A stretch of 64,000 nt of DNA from Callaeas wilsoni (Eukaryota > Chordata > Aves > Passeriformes > Callaeidae), in NCBI GenBank assembly GCA_013398955.1, contig VWPU01004452.1, positions 186,001 through 250,000 on the forward strand. Direction: 5' to 3'. Shown here one piece after another: positions 24,850 through 35,165 of the stretch; position 1 is the stretch's first letter; every line of letters starts with the position of its first letter. The position numbers were made by a program, and so were the translations under genes. The notes beneath the pieces are model-generated. The model saw only the letters and a program-made list of their open reading frames with translations. It did no database searches and was not told the DNA's origin.

Positions 24850-25330
24850 GCCAATGAACCAAGGGTACAGCTCAAGAGAAACGCCTTCCCTTTTTTTCAC
24901 GCAGCCCCTCTCTGACAGATTATTGTTAATTGCACAGAGCTGTTGTCGGACTCCTCAATGCTGTCTCCTCCTTCCACACGACTCTGCCTTGTTTCAAAGA
25001 TTTCAAAACACCTCTTTGGGAATTAAGCTCTTTGTTGGCAGAAAAATTAGCTGTCTGCGGGTGGACAAAGCCTACACTAATCACAGTGCAGCATCCCCAT
25101 GTTACACCTGACAGGATTATTAGGACAAAATAGAGTCCTCTCAATCTTCTCAGTGCTGCCATTAAAAAGGCAGTCGCTACACCCGCGCCAGCTTTTCTGC
25201 CCAGAACAAAGACCGTCTAGACTCCTGCAAAGCCCGCGTGCCGGCTGATCCTTTTCCTGGTGACATGTGCAGGGGCTGCCTGCCTGTCCTTGCAGCGGTC
25301 ACCCAGAGACAGAGCCTTCCCTGCTGCCAC
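24850..25330. promoter_or_regulatory. Candidate conserved non-coding block, 0.6 kb upstream of exon 3
   Basis: Unique sequence with mixed composition unlike the surrounding AT-rich intron. Its left half has TATTGTTAATTGCAC, TTTCAAAGATTTC, GTGGACAAAGCC and CACACTAATC-like words, including SOX/TCF-type ACAAAG and homeodomain-type TAATTG. Its right half (25175-25330) is CpG-containing (CACCCGCGCC, AAGCCCGCGTGCCGGC). No repeat similarity is recognised and short open frames on both strands look incidental. An enhancer or conserved element is possible but unproven. Confidence 0.28.
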
Positions 25331-25968
25331 TCATTTTGGATCAAGATGCAAAGATTTTCAGGCCAGCGTTATGGGACTGGGTCTTTTAAATCCGAGGCAA
25401 TCTGGGCATAGGGACAGAGGGTGAGATTCCTTTGACCAGCATTAGGCACTTACAGTATACAGCTCTTCAGCTGCGCTGTCTGCTCTCGGCTCCCTTTGCA
25501 ATCATCAGAGAGAACAAGGCACTTTTAGGGTGCCTTTTAGTTAATACAACTTTGTGTGTTGGAGACACCTACATTTGGCCAAATGAATTGTACCCCAAGT
25601 GGCAGAGGGAAGCAAGAATGAGCTTAAGCAGGCTGACAATCTCTTTATCGGTATGCTTTATAGACCAACTTTAAGTGTTATCCCTGCTGTTAAAACATTC
25701 TTCTATGTTTAGCAGACCTAAAGATCACTTAACAGGGAAAGTCAGTTTTTCTCTTGTTTTCCCTGAGTGTTACCTTTGATAAACTCAGTTCTTTCACAGG
25801 AAGCATTCCCTGTGCTTCTGTTGTTATAAATATTCATACACAAATAAATATGATTACAATGATAAATGGTCTATAATTAAAATCAGATCAGTATTAAAAA
25901 CAGATACTAAATAATGCATAATGACTTTATGGAAGTTAATACTGACAAAAGGTAATTTTGGATTTTAG

Positions 25969-26086
25969 GAGCTCCGAAATGCTCACAGTGAACAGCTCAT
26001 GGGAATCCGCCGGGAAGAGGAGATGGAAATGTCCGATGATGACAGTGGTGACAATCCCAGTAAAAAGCTGAGGGTAGATGATTCAG
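25969..26086 (+). CDS. ENOX1: ENOX1 exon 3 of window (118 bp, acidic hinge)
   Basis: Acceptor TTTGGATTTTAG, donor GTAAAT at 26087. Starts in phase 0 with ELRNAHSEQLMGIRREEE, passes the acidic cluster MEMSDDDSGDN and the basic PSKKLRV, and ends DDS plus the first G of an Ala codon. The EEEMEMSDD core is shared by both ENOX paralogues. The part after SDD is the most divergent stretch of the family, and here it follows the ENOX1 pattern (SKKLRVDDS, ending with S-A-L-A). The ENOX2 quinone/drug-binding EEMTE motif, which lies at this position in that paralogue, is absent. S-D-D-D fits a casein-kinase-2 site. No cysteine. Confidence 0.97.
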
Positions 26087-26444
26087 GTAAATATATGCAA
26101 GTGTTGTTTTATTAAAAGCAAACAAAAACTAACATATGAGAAGTGACATTTTAATACCCAATTATATAAGACAGTATCTTATTTTAAACCCTCATAAATT
26201 AGTTATTTGAATGATGCAAGCTGTCTCTAGGAGATGTCTGTCACCTGCTATGTTCTGTAATGATGAAAATTCTCCAGTTCTGCCCTTGCCTGGAAGCATT
26301 ATGTTTCCTTACTGCAGTCTCTGCAGTTTTGCATGACAGCATTTCATTCCATGGTAGTAACAATGTTTTATTTTGAGACCAGTTCAAGTTATGCTTTGGT
26401 CAGTATTCTCTGAGCTGTACCTTTCTTTGCAACAAAGACATAAT

Positions 26445-26486
26445 AATCTCTAATCTCTATAAGAAAATCTCTAATCTCTATAAGAA
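26445..26486. repeat. 21-bp perfect tandem duplication
   Basis: The unit AATCTCTAATCTCTATAAGA plus one A occurs twice head to tail with no mismatch, suggesting a recent replication-slippage or duplication event. Confidence 0.93.
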
Positions 26487-28069
26487 ATAGCATTTTAACT
26501 GTGGGGCTTTCTTGGTTGCATACTGCCTTTCTAAGGGTACCTGTTTCACAGTATGGTACTGCATTCTGCGTGAATTAGACACTCAGATGGCTATCGTGAG
26601 TCCACGACAAGGCTGCATGTAATGTGAATAAGAAAAGCAGATTTTTCAGTCTTCTACAAGTACTCTGCTATCCAGGATGGACACCAAGAGGTGGCTCAGA
26701 AGCTGCCAGAGTTACTAACTGGTAACATGATCTGGATGTATGCTTTTCTCTATTTCTTGGCATTGGCTAATAATTTGTGAGTTGCTAACAAAGGTTTGCT
26801 TGTTTAGACATTCATATAAAGAATTAAATTTTCAGGAGCTGAAGCCAAAACATGACTAGAAACTGCCAGGCAGCAGTGAACTTTCAGGAAAATAAAGAAG
26901 GAAGGAATAATATGGAAATAAACTGAGAGTCTCCATTAGGGTAGTCCTGATCTAGTCCTTTTCATACAGGCACCATAGTAAGAAAGGAAAGAATTTCATC
27001 CTTTCAATGATTTAAAGTCCTTGTATGCCAGTCGAAAAGTGTGGATTCAAACTTACAGAGAGAACTCTGGCTCCTCCTGTGACAAGATGCTGTGTGAGGC
27101 TGAAGGTCTCCAGAAGTAAAGACCAAAGAAATTTTTACTGTGACATCTCTCTTGAGAGGAGATTTAATATTTTTCATGGAAGAAAAATGCAACAATAAAA
27201 CCTATAAAGGACGGCCTAATTTTTGCTAGGGTAACTGTGTGGATTTGTATTTTCTAGATACCATTAGCAGAGTGTTTGAAGCTGAGACATTGGGTCATTG
27301 CAGATAAGGAACTGCTGAGAATCAGCAATTTTTATGACTGTCTAATCATTTTACATTGACCATGTCCACTCTCATGGAGAAAAGTCATTAAAACTAACAA
27401 CAGGAAGCTAGAGCCGGAAATACATATAGCCTGCATGCCAGAAGAGGAGCAGGAATGTTTTGAACTGTAATACTTATAAATTCAGCCAGGTTTAACATAT
27501 GCATGCTTAGGGCAGAGCTGTGCTGGTCATTCATTTTGTAACATCACAGATAGGAAAGCATGTTTGGTTTTCATGCATGAAAAAGGATATTACTGTCAAA
27601 AGTTTTGATATCTGAGATTTCTACAGCATTCTGTCTCAAACAATTTCAGGTTATTTGTATTGTTACAATTGAGCAAACTCAGTATTGTGTTGCAGTCTAA
27701 ATCAAAATTTAGCAATATGAATCCACTTGAGTATGTGTCCATCATTGTTTGTTGTACCATTCATCATCCTCTTAAACTCAGTGGAGTTGATCCATCCTGC
27801 TGCATACATAGTCATCCAGTTCTCAAATTAATGTTACGGCTTTCTTCTTTCAACACTACACTCTCAACTAAAGCAAGTGCATTTGGTTCTTCTGTCAATG
27901 ACAATAGAGGGAACTTGGAATTAAACCAAAAGAGCTATTGGGTATAAAACATTTGTAAATGAAAATAAACTGAGATAAGGACTTTTTTTATTATTACTTT
28001 TATGTACAGAAATGTGATTCTTCTTTCCTTCTTCTGGCATTTTTTAAAATTACTATTTGTGTTAGCTGC

Positions 28070-28101
28070 CTTCTCTTTTTCTTTTTTTTCCCTCTCTTTC
28101 T
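28070..28101. repeat. Pyrimidine tract
   Basis: A run of C and T only (TTCTCTTTTTCTTTTTTTTC and onward). It is not followed by an AG-exon signature consistent with a further ENOX1 exon. Confidence 0.7.
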
Positions 28102-28300
28102 GAGTACGTCATTCCAGAGCCACCACTTTAGCTCACTGGAGTGGCTGTTTGTATTCACAGTAACCTCTGTTGTATGAAGAATGTCTTTTAAAGAGTCTTT
28201 TGTCACAAAGAAACCATCCTGCACAGTAAGAAAACATTGTCACTTTCTTTATTTTTAACCCCTTTTCTTAAAAATTTTGTCTAAGTACTTAACCTTGGGA

Positions 28301-28344
28301 AGAGCAAGACTTGAATAACATGAGAGCAAGACTTGAATAACATG
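28301..28344. repeat. 22-bp perfect tandem duplication
   Basis: Two identical adjacent copies of a 22-bp unit beginning AGAGCAAGACTTGAATAAC and ending ATG. Identity is complete, so the event is young compared with the surrounding DNA. Confidence 0.95.
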
Positions 28345-28994
28345 AAGGTGCTGTGCCTCTTCAATTCAAGGACAGCGTGCACACATAAAGGTTTAAAAGT
28401 CTAAATCCAAAAGTAGCTGAAGCAATGAGACGTGATGAATTGATTTGGATGGTTCCAGGGCTCTGGACTGCATGTTCTGCCATTCCAACAATTTTCTTGA
28501 GGGCATTATTTTTCAGCCTGCCCTTTTTGACAGTGTGAGCAAGACTGCCGGGAAGTTACGACCCACCCCAAAGCTTTAAGTGACAGAGATTCCCTCAGGC
28601 TTCCACACCTGTGTCAGGTCTTTTTTTCAGTGGTTCACCTGGTTGACTCACCGCTAGTACAAGAAGGCTTAATTAATTCAACAGTTTAAAATGGGTTCTA
28701 AGACCCCATTCTGTCTCAGTAAAGCGTAGTTTCAGGAGTCTCCCAGCATAATTTCTTGTTTCCTGGAAGAAAACACACTGAGCGCGTCACATCTTCTCAC
28801 AGCTACACAGTTAGAATAAAAACTTTCCTCTAGGGTATCTGAAGAGAAACCTATTAATCACCCTTAGAAAAAGAGGATGGATTCTAGCCCCAGCATTTCA
28901 AAACATACTGCAACACATCTAAGCCCTGAGACTGTGAAGAAGTACTTCAGTGCTTGAAAACTTGTCCAGAGCTGCTGGATTGTGGGTTTCAGTG

Positions 28995-29601
28995 TGTTGT
29001 GGTTTGACCTAGCTGGCAACTAAGTATGACTCAGCTGCTTGCTCACTCCCCCAGCCCAGTGCAATGGGGAGGAGAATCAGAAAAAAAAATAGTAAGTTGT
29101 GGGTTGACATAAGGACAGCTTAATAATCAAACAAAATATAATGATGATGATAATGGTAATAATATTAGTAGCAGTAGTAGTAGTAGTAATGATGATGAAA
29201 AGGAGAGGGAGATGGAAATAAAATCCAAGAGAAAGAAGTGATGAACAATTGCTCACCACCCTCTGACCGATGCCCACCTTGTCCCCCTGCCTCAAGTTTC
29301 CCCTCCTGGCCAATGCCCCCTAGTTTATATGCCGAGCAAACTAGCAGCTCTGTGGTATGGAATAACCCTCTGGCTAATTTGGGTCACCTGTCCCAGCCAT
29401 GCTCCCTCCAGGTTTCTTGTGCATCTCCTCACTAGCAGAGCATGGGGAACTGACAAGTCCTTGGTTTAAAGAAAGCACTATTTAGCAGCAACAGAAACAT
29501 CACTGTGTTATCAACAATCTTCTCATACTAAATCCAAAACACAGCACTGTGCTAGCTGCTAGGAAGAAAATTAACTCTATCCTAGCTGCAAGCAGGACAC
29601 A
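28995..29601 (-). mobile_element. Solo LTR of an avian endogenous retrovirus, antisense to ENOX1
   Basis: Read on the minus strand the element starts TGTGTCCTGC, ends CCACAACA (TG...CA termini) and is about 607 bp long. Landmarks in minus orientation are the AGTTAATTTTCTTCCTAGCA-type start, a TATA-like CATATAAACT (plus-strand 29322-29331), GGGTGGTGAGCAATTG (plus strand near 29250-29268) and an internal ATT/TAC trinucleotide run. This matches, from memory, a high-copy retroviral LTR family in bird genomes (RepBase-type TguLTR). There is no internal gag, pol or env and no second LTR, so it is a solo LTR left by recombination. No clean target-site duplication is visible, which fits an old insertion. 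The family name is uncertain. Confidence 0.85.
29139..29198. repeat. ATG/TAG trinucleotide array inside the LTR
   Basis: An imperfect trinucleotide run (ATGATGATGATAATGGTAAT, then AGTAGTAGTAGTAGTAAT, then GATGATGA). In this LTR family the region is normally an ATT/AAT-rich array, so this is a local expansion and interruption of that segment. Confidence 0.85.
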
Positions 29602-32600
29602 GGAATGTTACAGGTAGCTGACACCCTAGCACGCAATAGCATCTAGAGGTTAATAACCTGTTACTAAGAATAGTTGGCATTTTTCTTCAAGTCATGCTAC
29701 ATATTAAGTCATGCAAGAGATCAAATCATGATGCTTGCTAGAAACCAACCTTTGTTTGGGAAGTTTTGTTCTTACGACAATCAGAACAGGTCCACAGGGA
29801 CTTGTTGCAAAGTGTGTCTCTCCATTCTAGATTCAAATCCTCTTCCCTCATCTGCAAACTGTGCTTCTCCTAGCTATTCATGACCTTGATTTATGGATAT
29901 CAGTGACTCAGTGGCACAGCTGGAATGAGAACTGGCATCTCCAATCTCCTAAACCCGTCTGCCACCTCCGGCCCACATTGCAGGCCTGGGCCACTGCCTC
30001 CTGCACATAGACCTGCTAATCCAGGTGTTTTAAAGGTCGTTCTCCCCAGGCTTAGTCAGTACCATACCCTATCCTGCAAGCTGAATCTTCAAGGAAAAGG
30101 AAGGCTTCACTACTTGTTTATTATGTTGGAGATCATCTCAAACTGCTGCAAGGATAGCCTAAAGAACACCCTAGGGTATCCAATAAGTTGGTTCAACTGT
30201 CATATGTGCCTGGTTTATAGGAAATACTCCCAATTTCACAGACTAAAAGTCATTTGCATTCCAGGGAAAGCTGACAAAAGTCTGACCTGAGACTGAGCGA
30301 ATCTCACTTGTGGGACCAGCTATTACTTCAATTTTTTTTTTTTTCCCCCAAAACACTCAGCCTTTAAACAGTGATTTTTCTGCAATGTGGATTTCAGAGT
30401 TTGAAAGAGACAAGAGGATTGCTGAAGTAAAGTTGGAAGATTGCTAAGAAAAAAATAATAATGATGATTGGCAACTCAGTTAATATATTTAAAAGTCAAG
30501 ACGCAGCTACTGAAGCATTAGCTCAAGGGAGAAAAAAGAGATTCAGTGCTGGAGTCTAGAGGATATACAAAAATCTTCAGAATGATCTGGATTTATGGAT
30601 GCTTCCTCTCCCACCTGCTGGCACGAGGAGTAAGGAACCACATGTAAAAGCCTCAAAAGTGATTTAAAGAATTAGTGAAGATGTGTTTTGTAAAGAAGAG
30701 CTGAAGTTTGGTTTATGCCTACAAGGCACCTGTTATTTTACTGTGAGGGGAGGTGGGTTAATCTTTTGCTTTTGCAGTACACAGCAACATGCCATTAATT
30801 CTAGCAACTCCAACTTCAGCGAGAGACTGGAGCTGGTGCTGTGGAAAAGAATTAAATGCACTGTGCTTGGAGAGGGGTGCAGGAAAGATAGTTGTGTGAT
30901 TAAGGTGTTTGACTGGGATCCCAGCTCTGCTGCATATCCCCTGCCTGGACTAATCAATGAATTTATCTGGGTTCTCTAGTATCAAATGGAGACAATGGTT
31001 CTTCCTTTCATTCAGCCACTACCTCTTCTGTCCACATGGATGATAAGTTTCTTGGTATAGGCCTCCCTCCAGCTCAACAGACTTGCGGCAGCCTACACAT
31101 TGGACCCCTGGAGCATTTCACCACCATCGTACTACCTGTGATGAAGTAGCTTCATAACGTTTCAGAGACTGTGTGCAAATAATAAATTGCAAGTTGCATA
31201 ATGCAAGCCCAGTTCAAACATGTAAGACTGGTGCTGCTTTGCAAGTTAGGGAGGACATCCTCTATGGCAGCATTTTCAAACATACCTAAAGTAGTTGCCA
31301 AACTTAGACACAGAAGTTGTATCTTTAATAATGTCCTGAACTGATCTGTCTTGTTTGCACATAGCATCAGCTATGTCACTTGCTGTAAGAGACAGGCTGA
31401 ATGGTGGGCAGTCCATCTCACAGAAGGGTGTAAGTCCTTGTGAAACTCAGAATTTGAAAATCCCACCCTGGTCCACACAGCATAAAACAGGCTTTGAGAT
31501 ATTGTTTACAAGTCTGTCATGAAAGTTGCAAGCCTGGCAAATCTTCAAGGAAAGCCTGAAACAACACCAAAGTAATCTGTGTGATGCTTATTCATCTTTT
31601 CTCTGCAATTCAGTCCTCTTTTTGCTTTCTTTAAGGCTTTTGTGAATGCAGTGATACACATGGAACAGAAACTGTGTTTTATAGGTGGATTAAACTGTTA
31701 GGAAAGCTTTATATTGCTTGTTAAAACTTTGAATAGGAATCGCTGAGCCCCAGCTGTGTGGAGCTGAGCTTTGGTCTTCCTCTTTTTCCAGCTGAACAAG
31801 TGTCACAGAAGATCTCATGTCAGATCTTATTTTTCCTCCTGATCTCAGAGATCAGATAATTCTCCCTTCCTTTCTTGTAAGACTAACCTTTTGGGTTTAT
31901 GGGAGATTTTTTTTCAAACAACAGTCTGATTTATTTTTCTGCCATTGCTCTCCAACCCATAGCTTTTTGGCATCAGATTTTATTGGTATTTAACAAACCC
32001 ATAATTTGCCTATAGTCCTTTAAAACACTTATTGATAAACATAATGTAAAATAACAAAATGTATTTACTTTAGAAATTAATGGGCTAGCATTGCTTTTTA
32101 TTCCCTAAATGAAGTGGTACCATTTCAAAGCCATCAGCAGCTGCTATCACAAGCAGCCCTGAAGTGATAAACAAATAAACCCTGTCAACAGATGCCACCA
32201 ACCAGGTTTTAGAAACATTCTCAAAGAAAAGAATGTATTTAAAATGTGAGGCTCTGAATTGTCACTGTAGTGACACAGTCCCCTCTCTGGTCAGAGAAGA
32301 TAGCTGAACAACCCTTTTGAGCTCTGTGAGCAGAATAACTTCCCTTCGAATGGAAATGCTCTTGACACAGCAGACAATCAGCTGTGCTCCCTGGAACCAT
32401 CAGGGATGATCACTAGAAAGCAGCACAAGATGATTACTCCCTCTGTGCTTGGAAAAGTCTGCTCTAGTGTCTTTCACAGCATGCCAGTTCAGAGCCGTTA
32501 TCATCAGGCAGGCTTCAATTTTGTGCCATAAAATGCATTCCATTTTTCCCACAGCTTTTACAAAAATAGGCTGAAGTTCAGGATGCATGTAGGCAGGGGC

Positions 32601-35079
32601 CTAATTTTATGCCCCTGGTTTTAAGTCCATTTGCCTCTAATAATGCTTCTTGTGCAGCTGAATTTAGCAGAAAAGTCTTGATGAATCAGGGCTGACTGTA
32701 TTTCCCTGGGGAATAAGGACAGCCTTGTCCTGTCCTGGGTAGTGGGCCAGTTCCTCTGGGTCATGTACAACACGTAGATGCCGAGATGGAGGTCTCTGCT
32801 GGTCCTGTGGATGCAGCAGTGAAGGGGTTAATCTAACTTCCAAATGTTAGAGGAAACAGGCACTGCAAAGGCATTTTCCTGATATGGGGTGTAGGAGAAT
32901 GTCCTGTTTACTACGAAACAAGTTTGTTGTGCTTTGATGCTTTTCCACTGCCAGAAATACTATTATCTAGATTACAATTTATCAAGTTTTCTGGGTATTT
33001 CATACTAATAAGGTTTTATGCAGGATCATTACATATGAGAATAGATTTAATCCTGGTTTTAGTAAGCTTTAAGGACACCGAGGGATTATTTATGTAATAA
33101 GATGCAAAGTTGCTATGGAAAATGCTATAGCAACCTAACATCTTCACAAAACCAAGCAGCCACTTGTGACAGCAGTCTAAATTCACATTTATTTTAGTGT
33201 TATTTTATTGACATTCTTAGTGTCTCATTTTGACAGCATGTTAAAATATGCTTTGCATTCATGCTAGAACAAAATTAACAGCATGCTGTTGGAATGAAGA
33301 TGATGCTTATAATTCTTGGAGATAATTTTAGCGTATTTCATTTTGTGTAAATAGCATTAAAATAATAGCAAAAAGAAGCTCAGGTGCATCCCATCTATTT
33401 GTAATTGAGAAAACAATGTACATTGAAAGTAATATTTTACAAGTCAGTGAAAAATAAGCTGCTTTTATTTGCTTCATATTGGAATGAAAATATTTTTAAG
33501 AAAAAAATGATTTTGTTATTAGAATTTATTTCAAATCCTATCTCTTTTATTATAACTTTCCCAATTCAGGATACAGGCTATAATTTTTCATTAGATTTCA
33601 TAAAACAGGGCATCATTTCTAACATGTAAACTTACAGTTTGATAGGGGATTGCCCTATTTAAATGGGATTTTTCTAAAACGTAGGATAAAAATACACATT
33701 GCCCCTTAGGAGGTTAAATAAAAAGGGAAAGAATAAACAAACGCAAAGTGATGAAACAGTCTGAACTCTGTCCTCTGCTCATTGCAGTTAATAATGAAAC
33801 TCACATTGAATTCAATGGGAGCAGAAGCAAGCTCTGTATATTGATTTTCTCCATCCCCCTCCATTAAGAGTCCTGAAGTGCGGCTGTAACATTGTTGAAG
33901 TGGGATGTTGGCAGCAAAATCAATAAAAGACAATATTAGAACATATGCTGTTTTCAGCTTCCTCACAATCTGATATAGCTGGTATTAGCATTCTTCTCCA
34001 AATTACATTTCATGCTTTCTATAAAGTGACCTTCCTTACAGTGCCCTCTCCAATATAAAACTTCAGTGCTTTTTCTTTCATATTTAGCCTTCAAGAGAAT
34101 AAGCCCTATTTATAACAGTGAAGATGGTTGATTCTGAACAGAGCACAAAGAACAGATTCCTTCAAGAGTGGCTTTAGCCTAAATGTTATTTCTGATCTCC
34201 AATGAAAGATCATTTCTATTAGTGTTTAAACTAAGATCTTGGGGTTACATTTTTTTCATCATGCTGCCCTTCATGCCCTCTTGTTTTTAGAAGCCCTTCT
34301 CACCCTGGCACATTAGAGAAGCTTGCAGATACTGCTTGAGGTGGAGATTTAGGTGCCTTCTTACCCACTGTTATTTCCAGGAATCATCAGCCATTGCCAG
34401 CATGTCAGAGGAGATAATGATCAGAAAGCAGAGTCTTTTGTAATGTCAGTACAAGCTTCTAAGCTCATAATTGCAGGTTTGGGGAGTGTTCTTATGTCAT
34501 GAGACATGCAAGGGTGGTTGAAGCTTCCGAAGCATTAAAAGCTTCCTTTTCAAAGCATGAACCGTCTACTTCCTTGTGTGTCCAGGTGACTAGCAGTCTG
34601 TGGAGTGGTTTCATGCCAGGAGTTAAAAACACACCCAGCAGAGTTCCTGCTTAAAGCTGTGCAGCTACAGAAATCCCCAAACTACCACTAGTTAGCAATG
34701 CCATTTTACTTTGGTGAATGAATCTTAGATTCAGAGGAGTTTCATGACGTCCTGCTCTTGTTTTGGATAAAGGCCATCTCAAGAAAATAAGCTTCTTACT
34801 AATGACACATATCCATAGTATAGCATTTTTGTGACAAGTATACTATGGGATTTGATTCATAAATTTGAAAGCCAAGTGGATTCAAAGCTATTTGGAGGTG
34901 AGTGATCTTCTTTTAGTACTGTGTGGGTTTAGATTCATAGCAGAGAGAAGAGAAACCAAAGAACTGTCCTCTAGGATGTGAAATGACAGACTGAAGAACT
35001 AGATACCACACCATTTTGTTCCAGTTCTCTGGTGGTTCCAGTGTGTGACTCCTTGAACACCAGCATACAGAAAGGTGGT

Positions 35080-35165
35080 TTGTTTTGTTGGTGGTGGTTT
35101 TTGGTTTGGTTTTGTTTTTAAATTGGGATTTTTTTTATTGTTTTTTAGTTGTTTGTTTGCCTTTC
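35080..35165. repeat. T/G-rich low-complexity tract
   Basis: Repeated TTTG/TTTTG/GGTGG units (GGTTTGTTTTGTTGGTGGTG and similar) on the + strand. No gene signal. Confidence 0.7.

Larger units (their letters stand above)
22703..25968 (+). other. ENOX1: ENOX1 intron, 3.3 kb, phase 0
   Basis: The shortest intron in the window. It contains an imperfect palindrome (23760-23906), a pyrimidine tract (about 23500-23537) and a unique, possibly regulatory block (24850-25330). No CR1 or LTR insertion was seen in it. Confidence 0.9.

Noticed and set aside
28961..29640. Complete endogenous provirus around the LTR
   Set aside because: Only one LTR copy is present and no gag/pol/env-like reading frame flanks it.
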